NCBI GenBank assembly: GCA_026413225.1
Contig: CM048576.1
Coordinates: 876,501 to 940,500, forward strand
DNA from: Otis tarda
Lineage: Eukaryota > Chordata > Aves > Otidiformes > Otididae
Direction: 5' to 3'
Length of the DNA stretch: 64,000 bases
In this document: piece by piece, positions 24,181-38,039 of the stretch
Layout: each line of letters opens with the position of its first letter
Numbering within the stretch: position 1 is the first letter of the stretch
Made by a program: the position numbers and the translations under genes
Notes under the pieces: generated by a model
Database searches by the model: none
What the model saw: the letters and a program-made list of their open reading frames with translations, nothing else
What the model was told of the DNA's origin: nothing

Positions 24181-27100
24181 ATCATCTTTATTTTGGGATG
24201 CTGCATGGGGAGGCAAGGGCGGAGGCACCCAGCAGGAGACGCTCCCAGTTTGGTCTTCACAGAGAATGATGGCCCTGACAATCAGAAAAGGCTTTTCCTT
24301 TTTTCCCCAGGTAGACTGAGATGGTTTGTTCTGGAAATGACGCTGCCAAAATAAACCCAAAGCTCCTACCGAACAATGTCGGGAACCCTACTTCAGGTCC
24401 AATGCCCCGGTTTTATCACATTAAGGGGATTTAAACCCCCTCTCACCCACCCACCCTCTGTGAGTCGTAGTGTTGCCAAGGGAAGAGGTTGGAGAAGGGA
24501 TGAAGCTTGGGGTGCAAGTGTAAGCATATAAAGCATCGCGCTACTGTTTGAGCACGCCAAAATTCCCCGTCACCCCGACCCCTCGCAAAGCCTTCCCGAG
24601 GACAGGCTGTGGAACACAAAGCTGGTGATTTTCATTATCGGCAGAGAGAGAAAAAGAGAGGGATTTCTTCTACAGATGCGTAAGTACTGCATGGGGCAAG
24701 TCAATTTTTTTTGGTTTTATAGGCTGTATCCCACTGTTCGGATATAATCTCTTATATAGCTAGAAATACGCGTTGCCTGTAAGCACTCACGTACAACTTC
24801 AGGGTGGCTGTGCCCCGACCCTGGGACTGCGAAATCCTCCCCCCGGCAAAGCCCCTGGGCTAAATCCTGAGGTGATACCTGCGAGGTTTAGCCCTGCTAA
24901 CCAGGCTGCGGTGTTCGAAAACACGCGTGCCCCTTGCCAAGCAAGGCAAAAAAAACCCCAAAACCTGGAAGAATGAGAAAGTGCAAATGGGAGAGGATAA
25001 AGACGATGCTACAGCAGCCGGAAAAAAGGAGATGTATGTATGTATACATGTTTTTTCAAGAGTGAGAAAGAATAAGCCTTGGGCTTCGGTCAGCTGTCGG
25101 TAGTCTGTGATAAGGATGGAGGAGTTTAAATCCCATTTAGGCACAATCCTCGGGGAAGCGCTGGAGTGGGGAAGGTGACGGGAGGCAGCGAGGATCCGGA
25201 GGGTGGAAATCTCTCCTCTGGAGCAGGGATCAAACCCATCCGTGAGTGACTCTGGTTCTTCAGTAAGAAGAAACCGGGTGCTTGATCTCCTTCCACCACT
25301 TTTGAACCACTTCTTTTTTTTTTTTTTTTTTGTGGTGGAAGATCCTTTCTAAGCCTTTGCCGACGCTTTGGCGCTCAGCCGTGTATAGAAACAAATGTGA
25401 AATGGATGGCAGGGTGGAGGGACAGCTTCAAGCTTTTTTGGATTTTGCTATATGTCGTGAGGGATCCAGCTTCTTCCCTGTCACTTTATTAAAATGGTGT
25501 AAAATAAAATAAAATCCGTCCTCCCATTTGCTTTCTCTAGAGCTGACTGTCTTTTGGAGCGGCAAGAAGATGGGGGCTGCGAGCCCAGGCGGCACTGGCT
25601 TCTCTGCCAAGCAAAGCACCAGGGGAATGGGACAAAATACGCTAGGAAAAAAACATTGTGTGAAATAAAGCCTTGAATCTTCACTTGCAAATGAAGAAAA
25701 CGTCATTTTCTGGTGCAAACTGACTAATTCAAGGGAGGTTACAAGGGCGCAACATGCACTGCCCTCTCCCCATCCTCAGCCTCTGCAAAAACATCAAATT
25801 TCTCCAGACAGGTAGATTTTGAGCCCAAAAATCCTAGAAGAAGGTGCAAGGGTTGTTTCAAGCCCGCAGCTTCGCCTGTCTCTCTGAGGAGTCCAATTAC
25901 TAGAGACAGCGACTCGGTATCGACCCCAGCGCGGAGCCGGTGCTGCTTGGCTCCCCGGGGCCCTTTCTCCCCGGCAATTTGGCTGTGCCGGGCAGAGGGC
26001 TTCGCAGGCAGGGAAAAACCAAGGCTGTTATTAGAACATACGGGCAAGAGGGCCTAAAGGTCAAGGAAAACAAAAGCCAATGATAAGAAGCTCTTGTAGA
26101 CCGAGGGCAATTTTTCACTTCTCGATGCCCCGACAAAAACGCTGAATGGGGCCGTACCCTGCCAGCTGGGTGTAGGACTTTATTCAGGACCAGACATAGA
26201 TCACGTTGTTGCACAAATTATGGCTCCAAATAGTTTTTTGTCCAAGTTTAGGAGAAACTTCAGGAGCTGCCTTCCTGCTCCATCCTTGCTGGCCCTACCT
26301 GCCCCGCTCCCTGTGCTCCTTCTCTATTTTGTGATGATAACTGCTGAAATTCCTTGATCCAAGGTCTGGTTGCTTCAGGCATCAGGGTGCTGTTAAGACC
26401 CAGACCTCAAATATTTGGCTAAGTAACGTATATGAGAAAGCTCCAGACCTTTCTAGTTCAAATCTAAGCGGAAGAAACCTTTCTGACACATTTCTTTCCG
26501 ATCCCGTGGAGATTCTTGCCTTTTCCTTCAACATCTTCTGGTCCTAATAACTCATAGCGGGAGACGGGATCTGGATTTGATTACCGATCTGATTTAGTCT
26601 GCCAACCCGGGTGCCTCGCTGCAGAGATTGCAAGTGTTTCATGGGCAATTTGCAATGAAAGAGAGAAGCTTAAGGGGTGATTTATTCCATAACAATAGCG
26701 ATGATAATAACGGAGGGGCTGGATGCGGGTAGCATCCAGCACACGGAGTGCTGGATCCTGCGAGCTGCTGTAACGCAAGCTCCTCGAAAGGGAGGAATTT
26801 GAATTTCAGATTCCTCCAGCATCTTCTCCTTGGTGCAAAGGAAGAATATGGAGGTCAGAGCTCACCCGTGATGATTTAGGCGAGTAATTAGGGTGATTTC
26901 TGTTGGGAAATCAGAGTTGGAACCATTGCAACCCCTGCCAAGTGACTTCACTTCTCCCTACGCGCCTCCCGGGGTGAGGAGGACCCTGTCTCACCTTGCA
27001 AGGATCATTGTGTGAGGGCTGGAGGCTGCTCGGGCTTCAGCGGAACGAGAACGGTGAAAAGACAGTAAATAGGTTTGTGCGCCAAAGCAAGCATCGCCTC

Positions 27101-27700
27101 TCCGCGCATCCGTCATGGGAATAGGCTGCAATCAGACGTTAAGAGTTGCAGTGTCAAAGAAAATCTTGTCCTTTCTCCACCTGCACGTTAGCTCTCTTTA
27201 TTATTCAGGGAAGGATGCGTCTCACCTGAGAAGTCCTTAAGATGCCACAGACAAGCTCTTCTCTGATTAAGTGCTACGGGAAGCTCCTGAGAGGGTTGTT
27301 CGCCGTCGCCAGGAGAGGCAATGAATCAGCAAGCGCGTCTCATCCCATCGCTCCGTCAGTGTGGAGTGACGGGAGCGGGGATGGCAGCGACGGGCTGCTT
27401 CGGTGTCCCCAGCCCCAGAAGGGGCCGTGCCAGCGCTGAGATCCACGGCGGGGACGTCTCTGGGAGGGGAACAGGCACCTTCTGTGGAAGGGGGTGTCCT
27501 CAATAGGGTTAGAGTGACCTTACCAACAGGTTCTGAAGATACCAGGGGGGTCTTGACAGCCCCAGCTCCAAAATCCCTGTTCCCAGGCATTGACATGTCC
27601 TCATCAAGTCATCTGAAAACATTCCAGCCCCAGATATTAATTTGGTGCCACCTCATTACCCACTCCATGGAAGATGAGCATCCAAATCACAGCCAAATCA
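24181..27700. other. noncoding stretch, no gene recognised
   Basis: Contains T18 at 25314-25331 and a short ATGT repeat ending in ATGTATACAT near 25035-25050. No domain-bearing frame, RNA gene or transposon remnant is recognised. Confidence 0.6.
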
Positions 27701-30700
27701 CTCTTTTCTCCCCCTCGTTTTTGCACTAATTAACGCTTGTCCCCGGGTATTTATGCTACGCATGGGTCCATCTCCTTTCCCCCACCGCGGTTCATCCGCG
27801 ACAGCAGGAGACACAGCCTTTGCAGCTTCTCAGCGCCCCCAGATTTATTTCACTATGCTCGCAACACTGCGTCCTCTTTCAGGGCAATGGAGCGCAAAAT
27901 TCAGGAAGGTTATTGCAGCGAAACTCACTGTCTGCTGGGCATGTCTTTGTGATGTCGTTTCTCTTTGAGTGAAGTCTGGAAGAGTCTCTTGACCTTGGCC
28001 GTTGCTTGCTTGTGCTCTCCTCCTCAGAGACCTCTGCTCAAAGGGAAACTGGGAAAGCCCCTTCGCTCTAATATAGGCGTGATGAGGCGAGCATCTTCTC
28101 TCTTCCACGGATGCCGTGCCTCGGTTTACAAATTACTCTTGCCTTGGAAAGGTGCTTAAACATTTCCATTCTCAAGTGAAGGACAGCCATCACCCACCAC
28201 AGCGTCGAGGAGATTTAAGTCAACCCCAAACCATCTTGACCCACTTCACTCCCTGTAGTCAAGGAGATTTTTTTTTTCTCTTTGGAAGAAAAAAAAATGG
28301 CACTGGAGGGGCTGATTCTCATTTACACTTGAGCTGCTCTGAACATAAAAGGGCTCCGGGAGCCTCGTTTGCTGCCCTTGCCGCGCAGCCTGAAGAGTTT
28401 GGAGCGTAAATGAGAATCCAGCTCTTCAGCTAACGAGATGCCTTGAGCTTCTTCCGTATCTGGCACCGCATTGCCGCATCCCCTGTCTCCTACCGCCTCA
28501 GGTGCCAGCACCCGGGGCAGGGTGATCCCAAAGGGCCCAGGTGAGACCCGTAAATAGCGCAAAGTGGCCCATTGCACTATTTAACACCATGATAGTCCAA
28601 AAGGACGAGGGGTGTGTGCAAATCTACCGCCCAAAAGCCCCCCTTGGTGACCTGCCTAGCCCACTGCAAGCTCCCATGCCACCAGGCAGGGTGAGCATCA
28701 CCCCGTGCCGTCTCCACATGCCCCATCCATACCAGCAGCGACCAGTTTGGATCAGTCCTTTTGCATTGCAACTCTTGCCCATGCTGGGAGGCCTCCTTCA
28801 ATGCCTTTCTGATGAAATCTGAGGAATTATACAGACCGCAAAGTGGCTTTGACCAACTGAGGAGGAGAGAAATGTCCCCCAGACCCTCCCTACCTGCAGC
28901 ATTTTATTACTCCTGGATTTGGGTGTGCACATGCCCGACCCCGCCTTTCCACGCACCTGGAAATGGAGATTTATAGGGAGCCACAAGTTTCTCGAGCCAG
29001 GCTCATCTGGCCACAGGCACATCCGAATACAAAGAGGTGTGGATATAACGTTTGGAGGAATGCACCCAGCTGTGGGTGGGTAAAGATGTTCATCTGGGAC
29101 GTAAAGATGTTTGAGGGATGCAGAGTTTACAGGAATGTAGAGAAAGCGATGAGGGTGCCCCCAAACCGAGATGGACCATACCTGTAAGTATTTATATCAG
29201 CGACAGGTAGAAGTAAACACGAGTCGCCTTCGTGTTATATAAAGCCAGGAGAATATCTTCCAAATTTATCTCAATAAACCAAGCACCACGCACACATATT
29301 TGTGTTTCTGGCATCGTAGACGAGCATGTATTCCCACCTCAGCCCCGTGCCTGGAGGCTCCTGAAACCTCTTCTGGGCATCTTGGGAAGCCAAGACGGGT
29401 TTCTCATGGGGCTGCGTTGCTCACCATCAGTTGATAGATGTACATGCTGAGAGAGAATGAGGAGTCAGAAATGAAATGTGAATATGGGCAAAAAGATGGC
29501 CTTGAGTGAATACGTTGCAAAGGGGTTTTTTGATCAGTTTGTGCATCTGCTGGAAATGATGTTTGAGGAGGACCAGAGAAGTGTGAATTCAGGATTATGC
29601 TAATAAGATGAATAATTTCAGGTTAAAAAAGAATTAAAGAGCAGAAAACCTTTGAAAAATACTGAGGTGTTTCATCCTGGTATCTCTGAAGTTAAAGGCT
29701 TTGTTTCAGAAGTGCCAAAACATTTTGCTGCAATATTTTCTGAAGCTCCAAAGAAGCTTTCCCCCCTCCTTCTCCTTTTCTTTAGAAGGTGAACCAGAAG
29801 TTTAATTAATTGACAAAACCGAACCAAATCGCTCGGTTTCAGCAATTGCCAGAGGAAATTGCCACTTTGGGTGAAGCCACGATGGGTTTTGCCTCTTTGC
29901 TTGCGACGATGCTGATTTTTCTCTCGCAGCATTCCCAGCCGGCACCTCACTCCGAACCTGCCAGGCGCAACTCCTGCCACTCCAGCCGCAGCCTCAGCTG
30001 CAAATCCTTCAGCTGGTCCTTGTCTCAATATGAATAATATATTTTTTCCACTACATGAGGGGAAAAAATAAAAGCGGTGCGAGATTTATTTTCCAAAAAG
30101 ACGCATATTCTCTTTTGTCTCTGTCTGAATAGCGATCATTACGTTAACAAAAGATATTTAAATTCCCCGTTGTACGTAGCAACCACAGTCTTATTTTTCT
30201 TTTTAATTGTTCCACCTGTATTTAAAGCTGGTGAATGGGCTGTTATTGGATTATGGCATTGAGTGACTGTCACAGGGAATAAATCTGCCCCCAAAGCCGA
30301 GAAAGAAGGGGAAAGTGGGACTGAAGGGGATGGTTTTACCTGTTCGCTGGCTTCTTTGAAGCCAACTCAACAAAAAAGAAACAGCCCTTCACAAATGACT
30401 TCCCAGCTAATTCCACTCCAGGAGAATAAATTGGAACCAGGGACAAGCTCGCTGGCTGGGAGAGGTAATTATTCTGATGTGCCACCTTAATTACGCTGTA
30501 ATCCCCTGCTGAAGGAGGAAAGGGCCCTCACGGTCGCCTCTCCAAAAACTGACTCTGCAGAGCTCTCTGGGAGATGCAAACGGCTTTTCCCTGCTCTGGT
30601 CCCAGTTTGGGCTTGCCAAGGGTAGAGAACAGGCTCGTTAGATCCTCTCATTTCTCTCTTGCTCTTCTGAAACATTTTGCACATCTATAAAATGGACAAG

Positions 30701-31170
30701 GGATGCTGGAGTCCCCAGTGTGTATTATTTCCATGTTTCGTGCAATTAATCGCATTGCATCTTTGCTTTTTTCCAAAGCTTTGCCCCTTCCTAGAGCTGA
30801 GATATCCCCAAAAAGCAGCTGAGCTCCCCCAGTTCGTGACACGCAAAAACCTACTACCAGAAAAAAAACCTCCCAAACTCAATCAAAAAACCCAAAAACA
30901 CAACAGTTTTTCTCTCAAGGAAATAAAACCGCTTTCCGTCTCTTTATATATCATAAAGGTGCAGGGAAGGGCACAAACACCATTTTTATTTTTTAAGTTT
31001 GCAATTCACATTTAACCTGGAGCCATTTGTTTTGCTAGCAGCTTGGCAGGTGGAGGCGGCCCGAGATGTTAGTCTGCAGCCGTGGCTCTCCATCGAGCTC
31101 ACTCAATTTTCCAGCCGCTTTAAGGCAAGCGGTTCCTGCTGATGCCTGATGAGCCCATGGAGCTCCTGGA
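27701..31170. other. noncoding stretch, no gene recognised
   Basis: Mixed-composition single-copy DNA with short T and A runs near 28268 and 28289. AT-rich patches at about 29160-29290, 29570-29640 and 30040-30220 carry TAAT-type words but no distinctive cluster. Confidence 0.6.
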
Positions 31171-31174
31171 CGTA

Positions 31175-31218
31175 AATATTCCTCCCTCTAGGGAATATTG
31201 TCCCTGGACAAATATTCC
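31175..31218. repeat. AATATTCC triple with hairpin potential
   Basis: AATATTCC (31175-31182), GGAATATT (31192-31199) and AATATTCC (31211-31218) form one inverted and one direct pair within 44 bp. A stem of 8 bp with a 9-nt loop is possible from either neighbouring pair. Function unknown. Confidence 0.5.
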
Positions 31219-32333
31219 CCCATTTTTGGCCACCCGTCCAAAACGCCTCTCCCAGCGTGCAGCCCCTGGGAGCAAACAATCATGAGCCTCTAGTCATCGC
31301 TCACCGGTCGTTGCAGCTCACCCACAGAGTCCCCAGATTTCTTATTAATTTAGGTTTATGATTTTTTAAGGAGGTTTGAGACCCTCTAGGAGCTTTCTTG
31401 GGGACAAGGTGTTTGTACCTCCTTCTGGTAGGGAATCTCTAGTGTCTGGTTAAGGGTTGGGCTTGCAATTGTGGCCTTCCTCTCCACACAGGCACTGTAG
31501 GGTCTTCTCCATTCTTTTCTTAATGAAATATGATCTTGAGACTGATATATGTCTTTTGGAATCAGGTCGGAATTGGTCACCAGGTCGAAAAACCATGAAT
31601 GTCCTTTGAGATGGCACATCTCTAGGACATTGTAATGTCTGGAAGTTTTATTCCAGGCAGCTCCTTAGTGGGCAAAATGCCCCATAATGAGACATCCCAT
31701 CCCCTCCTTCACCTCCATCATCCACTAATGTGGTCACTGGTGCTTCCCCACGCTTCACCAAGGTCAGAAGCCACCACCGCGATTTCATTCCCTTCCAACA
31801 CAAGGCTGTTCTCGATGGGTCCAAATATTGCTCAGTGGCGGAAAGGGAGGAATCCCAATTTCCCAAAGGCTTTGGCCACCTCCGTGACAGCTTTGCGGCG
31901 ACTTTGACCATGGCACAAGGTCTGAAGGCACATGTGGAGAGGAGACCTGGACACGTCCCTGAAAGAAGGACAGTGCAGGCAGATGCATCCCTGTCCCGCG
32001 GAGACTCGTGGGTTGCCTCCTTGCAGTCTTATTTATTCATCGCATGTCAGCAGCATATTTGGCCCCGCAAAAAGCAGAGGAAGATGCCGTCCTCACCCTT
32101 AATGGCCATTGCTCATTATTAACTAATAACGAATGGATTAGTCAGCATCTGGGAAGCAGCTGAGCGCACAGGGAAGGAGAGGGCTGAGAAGTGACCCCTG
32201 CGGTGACTCTGCCTCTCCCGGCTCCGTCTGCAGGGCTGAGCCTGATATTTTATTTATCCAAAGGCGGACAGCGCCGAAAGGACATGGAGCTGATGGGGGA
32301 GCCTGGAGAGGGGACTACTTTAATTTTAATGTC

Positions 32334-32354
32334 CACTAGTGTCCATTAATGGAC
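32334..32354. repeat. two overlapping perfect palindromes
   Basis: CACTAGTG (32334-32341) shares its last base with GTCCATTAATGGAC (32341-32354). The second is a 14-bp perfect palindrome with an ATTAAT homeodomain-type core. Confidence 0.8.
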
Positions 32355-33014
32355 CATCATTTTAGCCCCTCGCTGCAAAAATCCATGCCCATTCCTTCTG
32401 CTGCAGACACAAACCAGGACTCGGGATCGTTTCCAAGTAGTGAAAGTCTTTAGTGACCCTTAATTAAAGGGCATTTGGGGAGAAAGGGCTGACGAGAGGT
32501 GACAGGAGGAGTGGGTTACTCTGCTGCCTGGATGTGACCTTATTACGCTGCTCCAGCGGCTGCAGGTTGTTACCGCCGTGATTAACGCCGGGAAGGTTTT
32601 CTCATCCGCTGAATGCCCTTTAATTGGGGTGACGGAGAAGCCAGCAGAAGCAGAGCAAGGAGGGGGACTTTTGTCTTTGGCTAGCAGAAAAAAAAAACCA
32701 AACAAAAAAAACCAACCAGGCTCCTTCTCCAGCTTGGGGCTGAGGGAGATTCCTCGGTGGGTGTTCGACCCAAAATCCCAACGCTTGCAACCTGGGGGCC
32801 TGGAGTCCTTGAACACGAAGCGTCACTTTGTGTTTGGTTGTTTTTTTTTTTTTGGGGTAAGAAATGCAACATTAGTGCCGACAAACATTTCACAAAAAAC
32901 CAGCTTGGTGCTGATGACTTTCTTTCTGCCTGTATCTGTATTTTCCATTACATGCTGTACCTATCTTGTTCTCAAGGTGTTACGTTCCACCTAGGTCTTT
33001 GGTGCCAAAGGGTT

Positions 33015-33088
33015 TTGAGGAGTTTCTTTTTCTCCCTCATTTTTTCCTTCCTAATTCCTCAACTTGCCCTCCTGGAGAAACTCCTCAA
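33015..33088. repeat. 12-bp perfect inverted repeat, 50-nt spacer
   Basis: TTGAGGAGTTTC (33015-33026) is the exact reverse complement of GAAACTCCTCAA (33077-33088). The right arm also belongs to a degenerate 19-bp direct duplication (CCTCAA.TT..CCCTCC), so it may have arisen through local slippage. Confidence 0.7.
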
Positions 33089-35394
33089 TTTACCCTCCCG
33101 TTAAATGATTCCTGGATTTACCGGAGCAGAACACATCTCTGCATCTCCCTAATGCCTCCCAGGGAGCCCGATACACGTGCCGGGATGCAGATCGCTCCCA
33201 GCTCTCTGAAGCCCTTCCCAAAGGTGAAACGTCGACACTTGAAGGGCAGGAGATGCTTGGAAAAATGCCAGATAGATTGCACTGCGACCCTCTTTTCTGT
33301 TTGTTAATAAAAAGAAGGGAGGGGAGTGGCAACGGATAAAACTGTCACACGCAGAGCCCAATCCGACGATGCTAAAGAGATTATCGAAGCCTCAAGAATT
33401 CAGTTATGGCTGGAATTGGCCAAATAAATCGTTGCAAACCAGTTATTTGATTATTTTACCCCTTTTTTATTTAGTTTATGAATCACTCACAGTGGCACCG
33501 GGATCTTTACAAACTTACGGAAAAAAATTCTGCGTTAAGTGCAGGATTAGTCTGGCGTAACGAGACATTTAAAAGTTTGGTGCCCGATCCGAAAGAGACA
33601 TTTAGACTTTCTTTTTGGCACAGGGGGATTTTTTCCTAGTTCTTTAACAAAGGCTTGAACTGATATATTTTTATTGATTTCCTCGTTCCTGAAAAACAGA
33701 TTTTCGATAAAAACCTCTTTTACTCGTAAGCTGTAGAAAAAAAAAAAAAGCAGTCAAAATGCTGTAGGTGAAAATGTTATGAAGTATCAAGAAAAACAAC
33801 TTTCCATCATGTTTCTGATACTTTTTGAAATGTTTCATTCTTGCGAAGAAGCAGGAAAAGGCAGTTTGGGGATCAAATCCATCCTGTCTCTTTTTTATTC
33901 AGTGTTTTATTTAGATTTTGGTGTAGAGCTCGGTGCTTTCCCTCCCGTTCCATCGTCGGAGGGTTGAACCTTTTTGTATCCAACTGCAACGTGCTCTAAC
34001 GTGGCATGAAGCTTGGTCCCCAGGAGGATGCTGTGCGTCATGGAAATGCATCCCAATGGGAGGACGGTAGGAGCATCCCAAGGCTGGTAGGATTCCCAGA
34101 GGAAAAGCAATTCTTGCAAATTTTTTTTTTTGCAATAAACTTGGAGCTGGTTTCCTTCTTTCAGGTTGGATGAAGAAGCAATGTTCCCAAAAACTCCTTT
34201 GCTCTTTCCTCCCCTGGCTATGTTGAGGATCAGCAAACGTTGCTATGATCCAACCCTTTTGTCTTTTCTTGGTGGAAAATTGGTTTTTTGGCGCTAGAAA
34301 ATTTCAATTTTTATAAAATCATGTTTTTTTGGCAGGGTGGTAAGCGGAGGGGAAGGTGATTGGTGGCACTGGGGAGCTCATCCACTCCTGTGTGAGCTGT
34401 CCTGGGAGGAAAAACCCAGGAAAAGCCACCGTCGTCACCTGAACATGGACATAAACCCTACAGGTCTAATTAAGGACATTATTTCTCTGCGATGAGCAGG
34501 CTGGGAAGAGAACTGTCCTTATCCATCCTTTTTGACGTTGAAGAACGACATTGGATATTTTTGTTTAGACTAACTTAATTTTCTGGTTTTAGCCACGATG
34601 GAGGCTGCTGGGCTGGGATACTCCTCACTTTGGTGGGGTGTAAGGATTAAATGGGATAAAGGAAAACCAACAAATATCTCTGCGGTCCTGGGCTGCCACG
34701 GCCAGGCATGACTTCTTCCACCCAGGAAATTCAACCAGGATTATTTTTCTCAATTACAAACATCTTTTCCAAATTACACGCATCCTTCGCAGGTGGATGG
34801 GTAGCTGGAGTTGGCTGCGGACCAACCTACTTGGCTGGCCGTGGGTCAGGCAGGGCCAGGAAGCTGAATTTGCTCCCTACTCCCCACCTCCATCTCCGCT
34901 TTGGAAAAATATTTCTGTATTTCGTTAAGGCTGGCCTCACCGGCACCCTGGGACTTGAGCTGAAATTCTCGTTAAGAGCTGAACGGGAGAGCGGTAAGAG
35001 CAAGACCAATTTCCCACCCCTCAGGTGAAATTCGGCACACACAAATAGATGTAAAAAAACATTTAGAGGTCTGAAAAGGCAGATATAACTCTAAATGTGG
35101 GGAAAAGATCACTTGGACCCTGCAGATTGAAGCCTTGGGGTTTTTTTTCCCCCAAAATGAACTGAGTTTTCCCGCAGCGGAGGAAGAGCGGGGCGTAACG
35201 AAGGAGTTATTAAAACAAATGCCACCGCAGTCCTCGGGGAGGGGACCGCCGGCTCCTCTTCGCCGCGGCGCAGGTTTGAATCATCTGGCTGCTTAGCTCG
35301 CCGGCGGCTTGAAAAGGAAACCTTTGGCAGGCGGTCACCCTCCAGCGAGCCTGGGATGGGGTCGCTGGGGCTGCACCGCACTTTCTGAATTGAA

Positions 35395-35660
35395 GCAGTG
35401 GACTGTGAAATAGGAATTACTGACAGCTCTTAAGTACATCAAGAGAACAGCCCCATTCCTTAATACCGAGCCACTAATAGACATCTAAAGACCTATAAAC
35501 CAGACAATTCCTCTATATCATCCTAGTTAAATCAATGTAGTTATATTACCCTCATCATTTTCCCTTTAACGTTTATTACATTTTGCCACTGTAATTTATT
35601 TTTTCATATCCATCAGCCGATTAAAGACTTTATTCTGAAGATACACACATCCTTGTGACC
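35395..35660. promoter_or_regulatory. AT-rich candidate conserved noncoding element
   Basis: About 265 bp with sharply lower GC than its GC/CpG-rich left neighbour (35175-35390), free of simple repeats and rich in TTAATA, CTAATAG, TAAATCAATG and CGATTAAAG words. The composition step and motif texture resemble avian conserved noncoding elements. Conservation is not testable here. Confidence 0.3.
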
Positions 35661-38035
35661 TACTTGAAGCTGACCTAAACTGTTAAGTAAAAGCAATTTG
35701 GTGAGGGGGGGTCTGCCCTCCTTCTCTCCCTGGGTTTTTTGTTCTTTTGATGGTCCCGGGAGGGCTGGAGATGGGAATGTTGAGGTATCCCGATACCAGC
35801 CTAGATCTGTGTCCTTGAAAAGTCTTTAGTAATTTTAATTCTATTTTAAAATGAGTGTTTGTTGTGCCTAGACACCCAAAATACGTTCCAGCATGCGGCT
35901 TTGCATTTCCAAGCGAGGCTAGGAAGGATGTAAGGCCGTGGAAGAGCCTCTTCGCTCCAGAAGTTGTCCCCCTAGTTGAGCCATCCCCTCTCCACCATCT
36001 GTAGGGGATTTGCAAGAGGAGGAAGGAGCAGTTCTGGAGTGCCATCTATTGATGTTGTCCCTCCAAGGTGGAGGAAAGCATCTGGAGGTGTGCGGGATCC
36101 GGCCCCTTCCCTCCCGGCTGCCGGGTTCAGCCCAGTCCAGTCTTCCCTTGCTTTGGCCGTGCTGGCATCTGCCATCTCCTGTGCCATTCCCCGCTTTGGC
36201 CAGGCTTTTTCTTTTTATTCATTCCTCAACCTGAATTATTTAAACATCCCCACTTAGACATTTATGTGTCCGGAGCCACTCCTCTCCCTTCATTTCCTAA
36301 GAGCAGCATCTTCCTCCGTTTGGGCCCATGTGCACCAACACTCCCCTTTTATAAGTTTTGTTGGCTTTTTTCTGCTTTATTTTCTCCTTTTTTTTTTTTT
36401 TTTTTTCCAAATGATACCAGCGAGACATTATTATGGCACAAGGTTCTTCTTTTTTTTTTGTAGATGATGCCTGGTAAGGAGAAGCAGGGCAATTGGATGC
36501 AGAGAGCTTCAAGTCATTGCAGTACCTTGGGATGCGTTGCTGAGCATGAGGAAATGGGGATAATAAAATTACAGGGGATCAAAAATGCCTGAAAATAAGA
36601 AAAACATGCGACAAGCTTGCATGGAAACAAATCCCCTTGGAGGCAAGGATGGGGAAACCCAGAGGTTTAGGTATGGGGCTATTTGATACGGCTTTCCACA
36701 TGGAAAAAGTGGAGTTTGGACATAGGGAGATCATTGCTTTTTAATTTTGTTTATTATTTACAGTGGACTTTTTATTACTTTTTTTTTTTATCGCTGTAAA
36801 TAAAAGACAATTGCTTCAACTTTTTCCCTCCCCTTCACTCTCTGAAAAAAAAAGCGCAGCTGAGAACACCAGCCGCTGTGCAAACTTGGCCCTTGCAGGA
36901 TAAAGGACGTGACTGAGCACGGGAAAGTGGATTGTGTCCAAATATCCACACTGGGAAGGAAAAAAACCACACAAGCTGCTGGCACACAATCGGAGCGAGG
37001 CAATTTAACTCCCCCATCACCATCCAGTGTGGCTCAGGGTACCTTCACCTCAATGAAACCATCCCTAGCATCGCAGCCTCCCGTTGCTGAAGATTTTCCA
37101 GCCTGAGCAGTTTTATTCTGCTCAATCTTTTCCTCTGCCCCAGGGAGTTCCTCCATCAGCTCATGGTCATTATCGCAACGAGATCCCCAGCTCCAATCAT
37201 TGGCATTTAGCAGGGAGAGAACGGCTGCTTGGAGGGTGCTTCGCTCGGGAAAATGATTTTTTTTTTTCTTAATTATTTCCATTTTGTTTAGCTCTTTGTG
37301 ATGCTCTTTGTGCCTCATCAACAAGCCGTTGAGGGAAATGACTCTTTGCCTATTCAAGCTCTCCAAAAATGGTGCCCTGGATGCCAGCAACTCGCAACTT
37401 GATTTTTGAATAGATGATTATATCCACGCTCCCACGGTCATCGGAGAGCCCATGAGGATGCAGGGACCTTCGTGAAGGTTATACATGGAGATGCTGCTCC
37501 AAAATACTAGTTTTTGACCCCAAAATGGGCCAAAATCACAGTGTTCTGTGGCAAAGCAAGTGAAATTTTCCCTATGGACCGTAAATGGGAGTTAGCTACC
37601 TTGGGGAATAGATTTATCTCTTTCCTGGTACCTACTTAGTACAGCCTGTCGCAGGGAGACCACTTTTAATAACCAATTGACGGAGAATTGCAAGGGATAA
37701 ATTATGCATCCCGGGCCCGGCAGTGAGTTATGGACTTCTCCTCCCGCTCCGGTGCACGAGGACCTGGCACCGAGATGCTCCCGTGCCCTTTTAAAGTGGA
37801 ACATCCATTAGGGCTGGCGGTTTTGCTGGGAAAAATGTCCTTTTTTTGGCTTTCCCAGGGCAAATCCCTGCCTTCCTCAAAAGTAGTCAGCCAAGTAGTT
37901 GGCTTCAAAATGCAAACAGACACAGGAAAATGCGATGAGGATGAGGAGGGTGAGGAAAGGGATATTTATATTTAACATCTATAAAATATACATAGTGCTC
38001 TCACGATGAATAAAGGGAGTGCTCCTCCCTGCGAT
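35661..38035. other. noncoding stretch, no gene recognised
   Basis: T19 at 36388-36406 and further T runs near 36447, 36780 and 37258. No recognisable coding domain or transposon. Confidence 0.6.
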
Positions 38036-38039
38036 GCTA

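Larger units (their letters stand above)
31219..35394. other. noncoding stretch, no gene recognised
   Basis: Contains two overlapping palindromes at 32334-32354 and a 12-bp inverted repeat at 33015-33088, described separately. Short A or T runs occur near 32690, 32841, 33737 and 34120. A moderately CpG-rich patch lies at about 35175-35320. No gene is recognised. Confidence 0.6.

Noticed and set aside
23814..24281. 155-codon Lys/Asp-rich frame (and a Ser/Leu-rich frame on the other strand)
   Set aside because: It is an automatic result of a 6-bp satellite with only 3-bp indels; the flanking codons show no protein character.
31780..31825. CR1 3' end suggested by TTCCCTTCCAACACAAGG
   Set aside because: Only one word fits. 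The expected upstream GGACTAGATGATC-like word and the terminal 8-bp repeats are missing.
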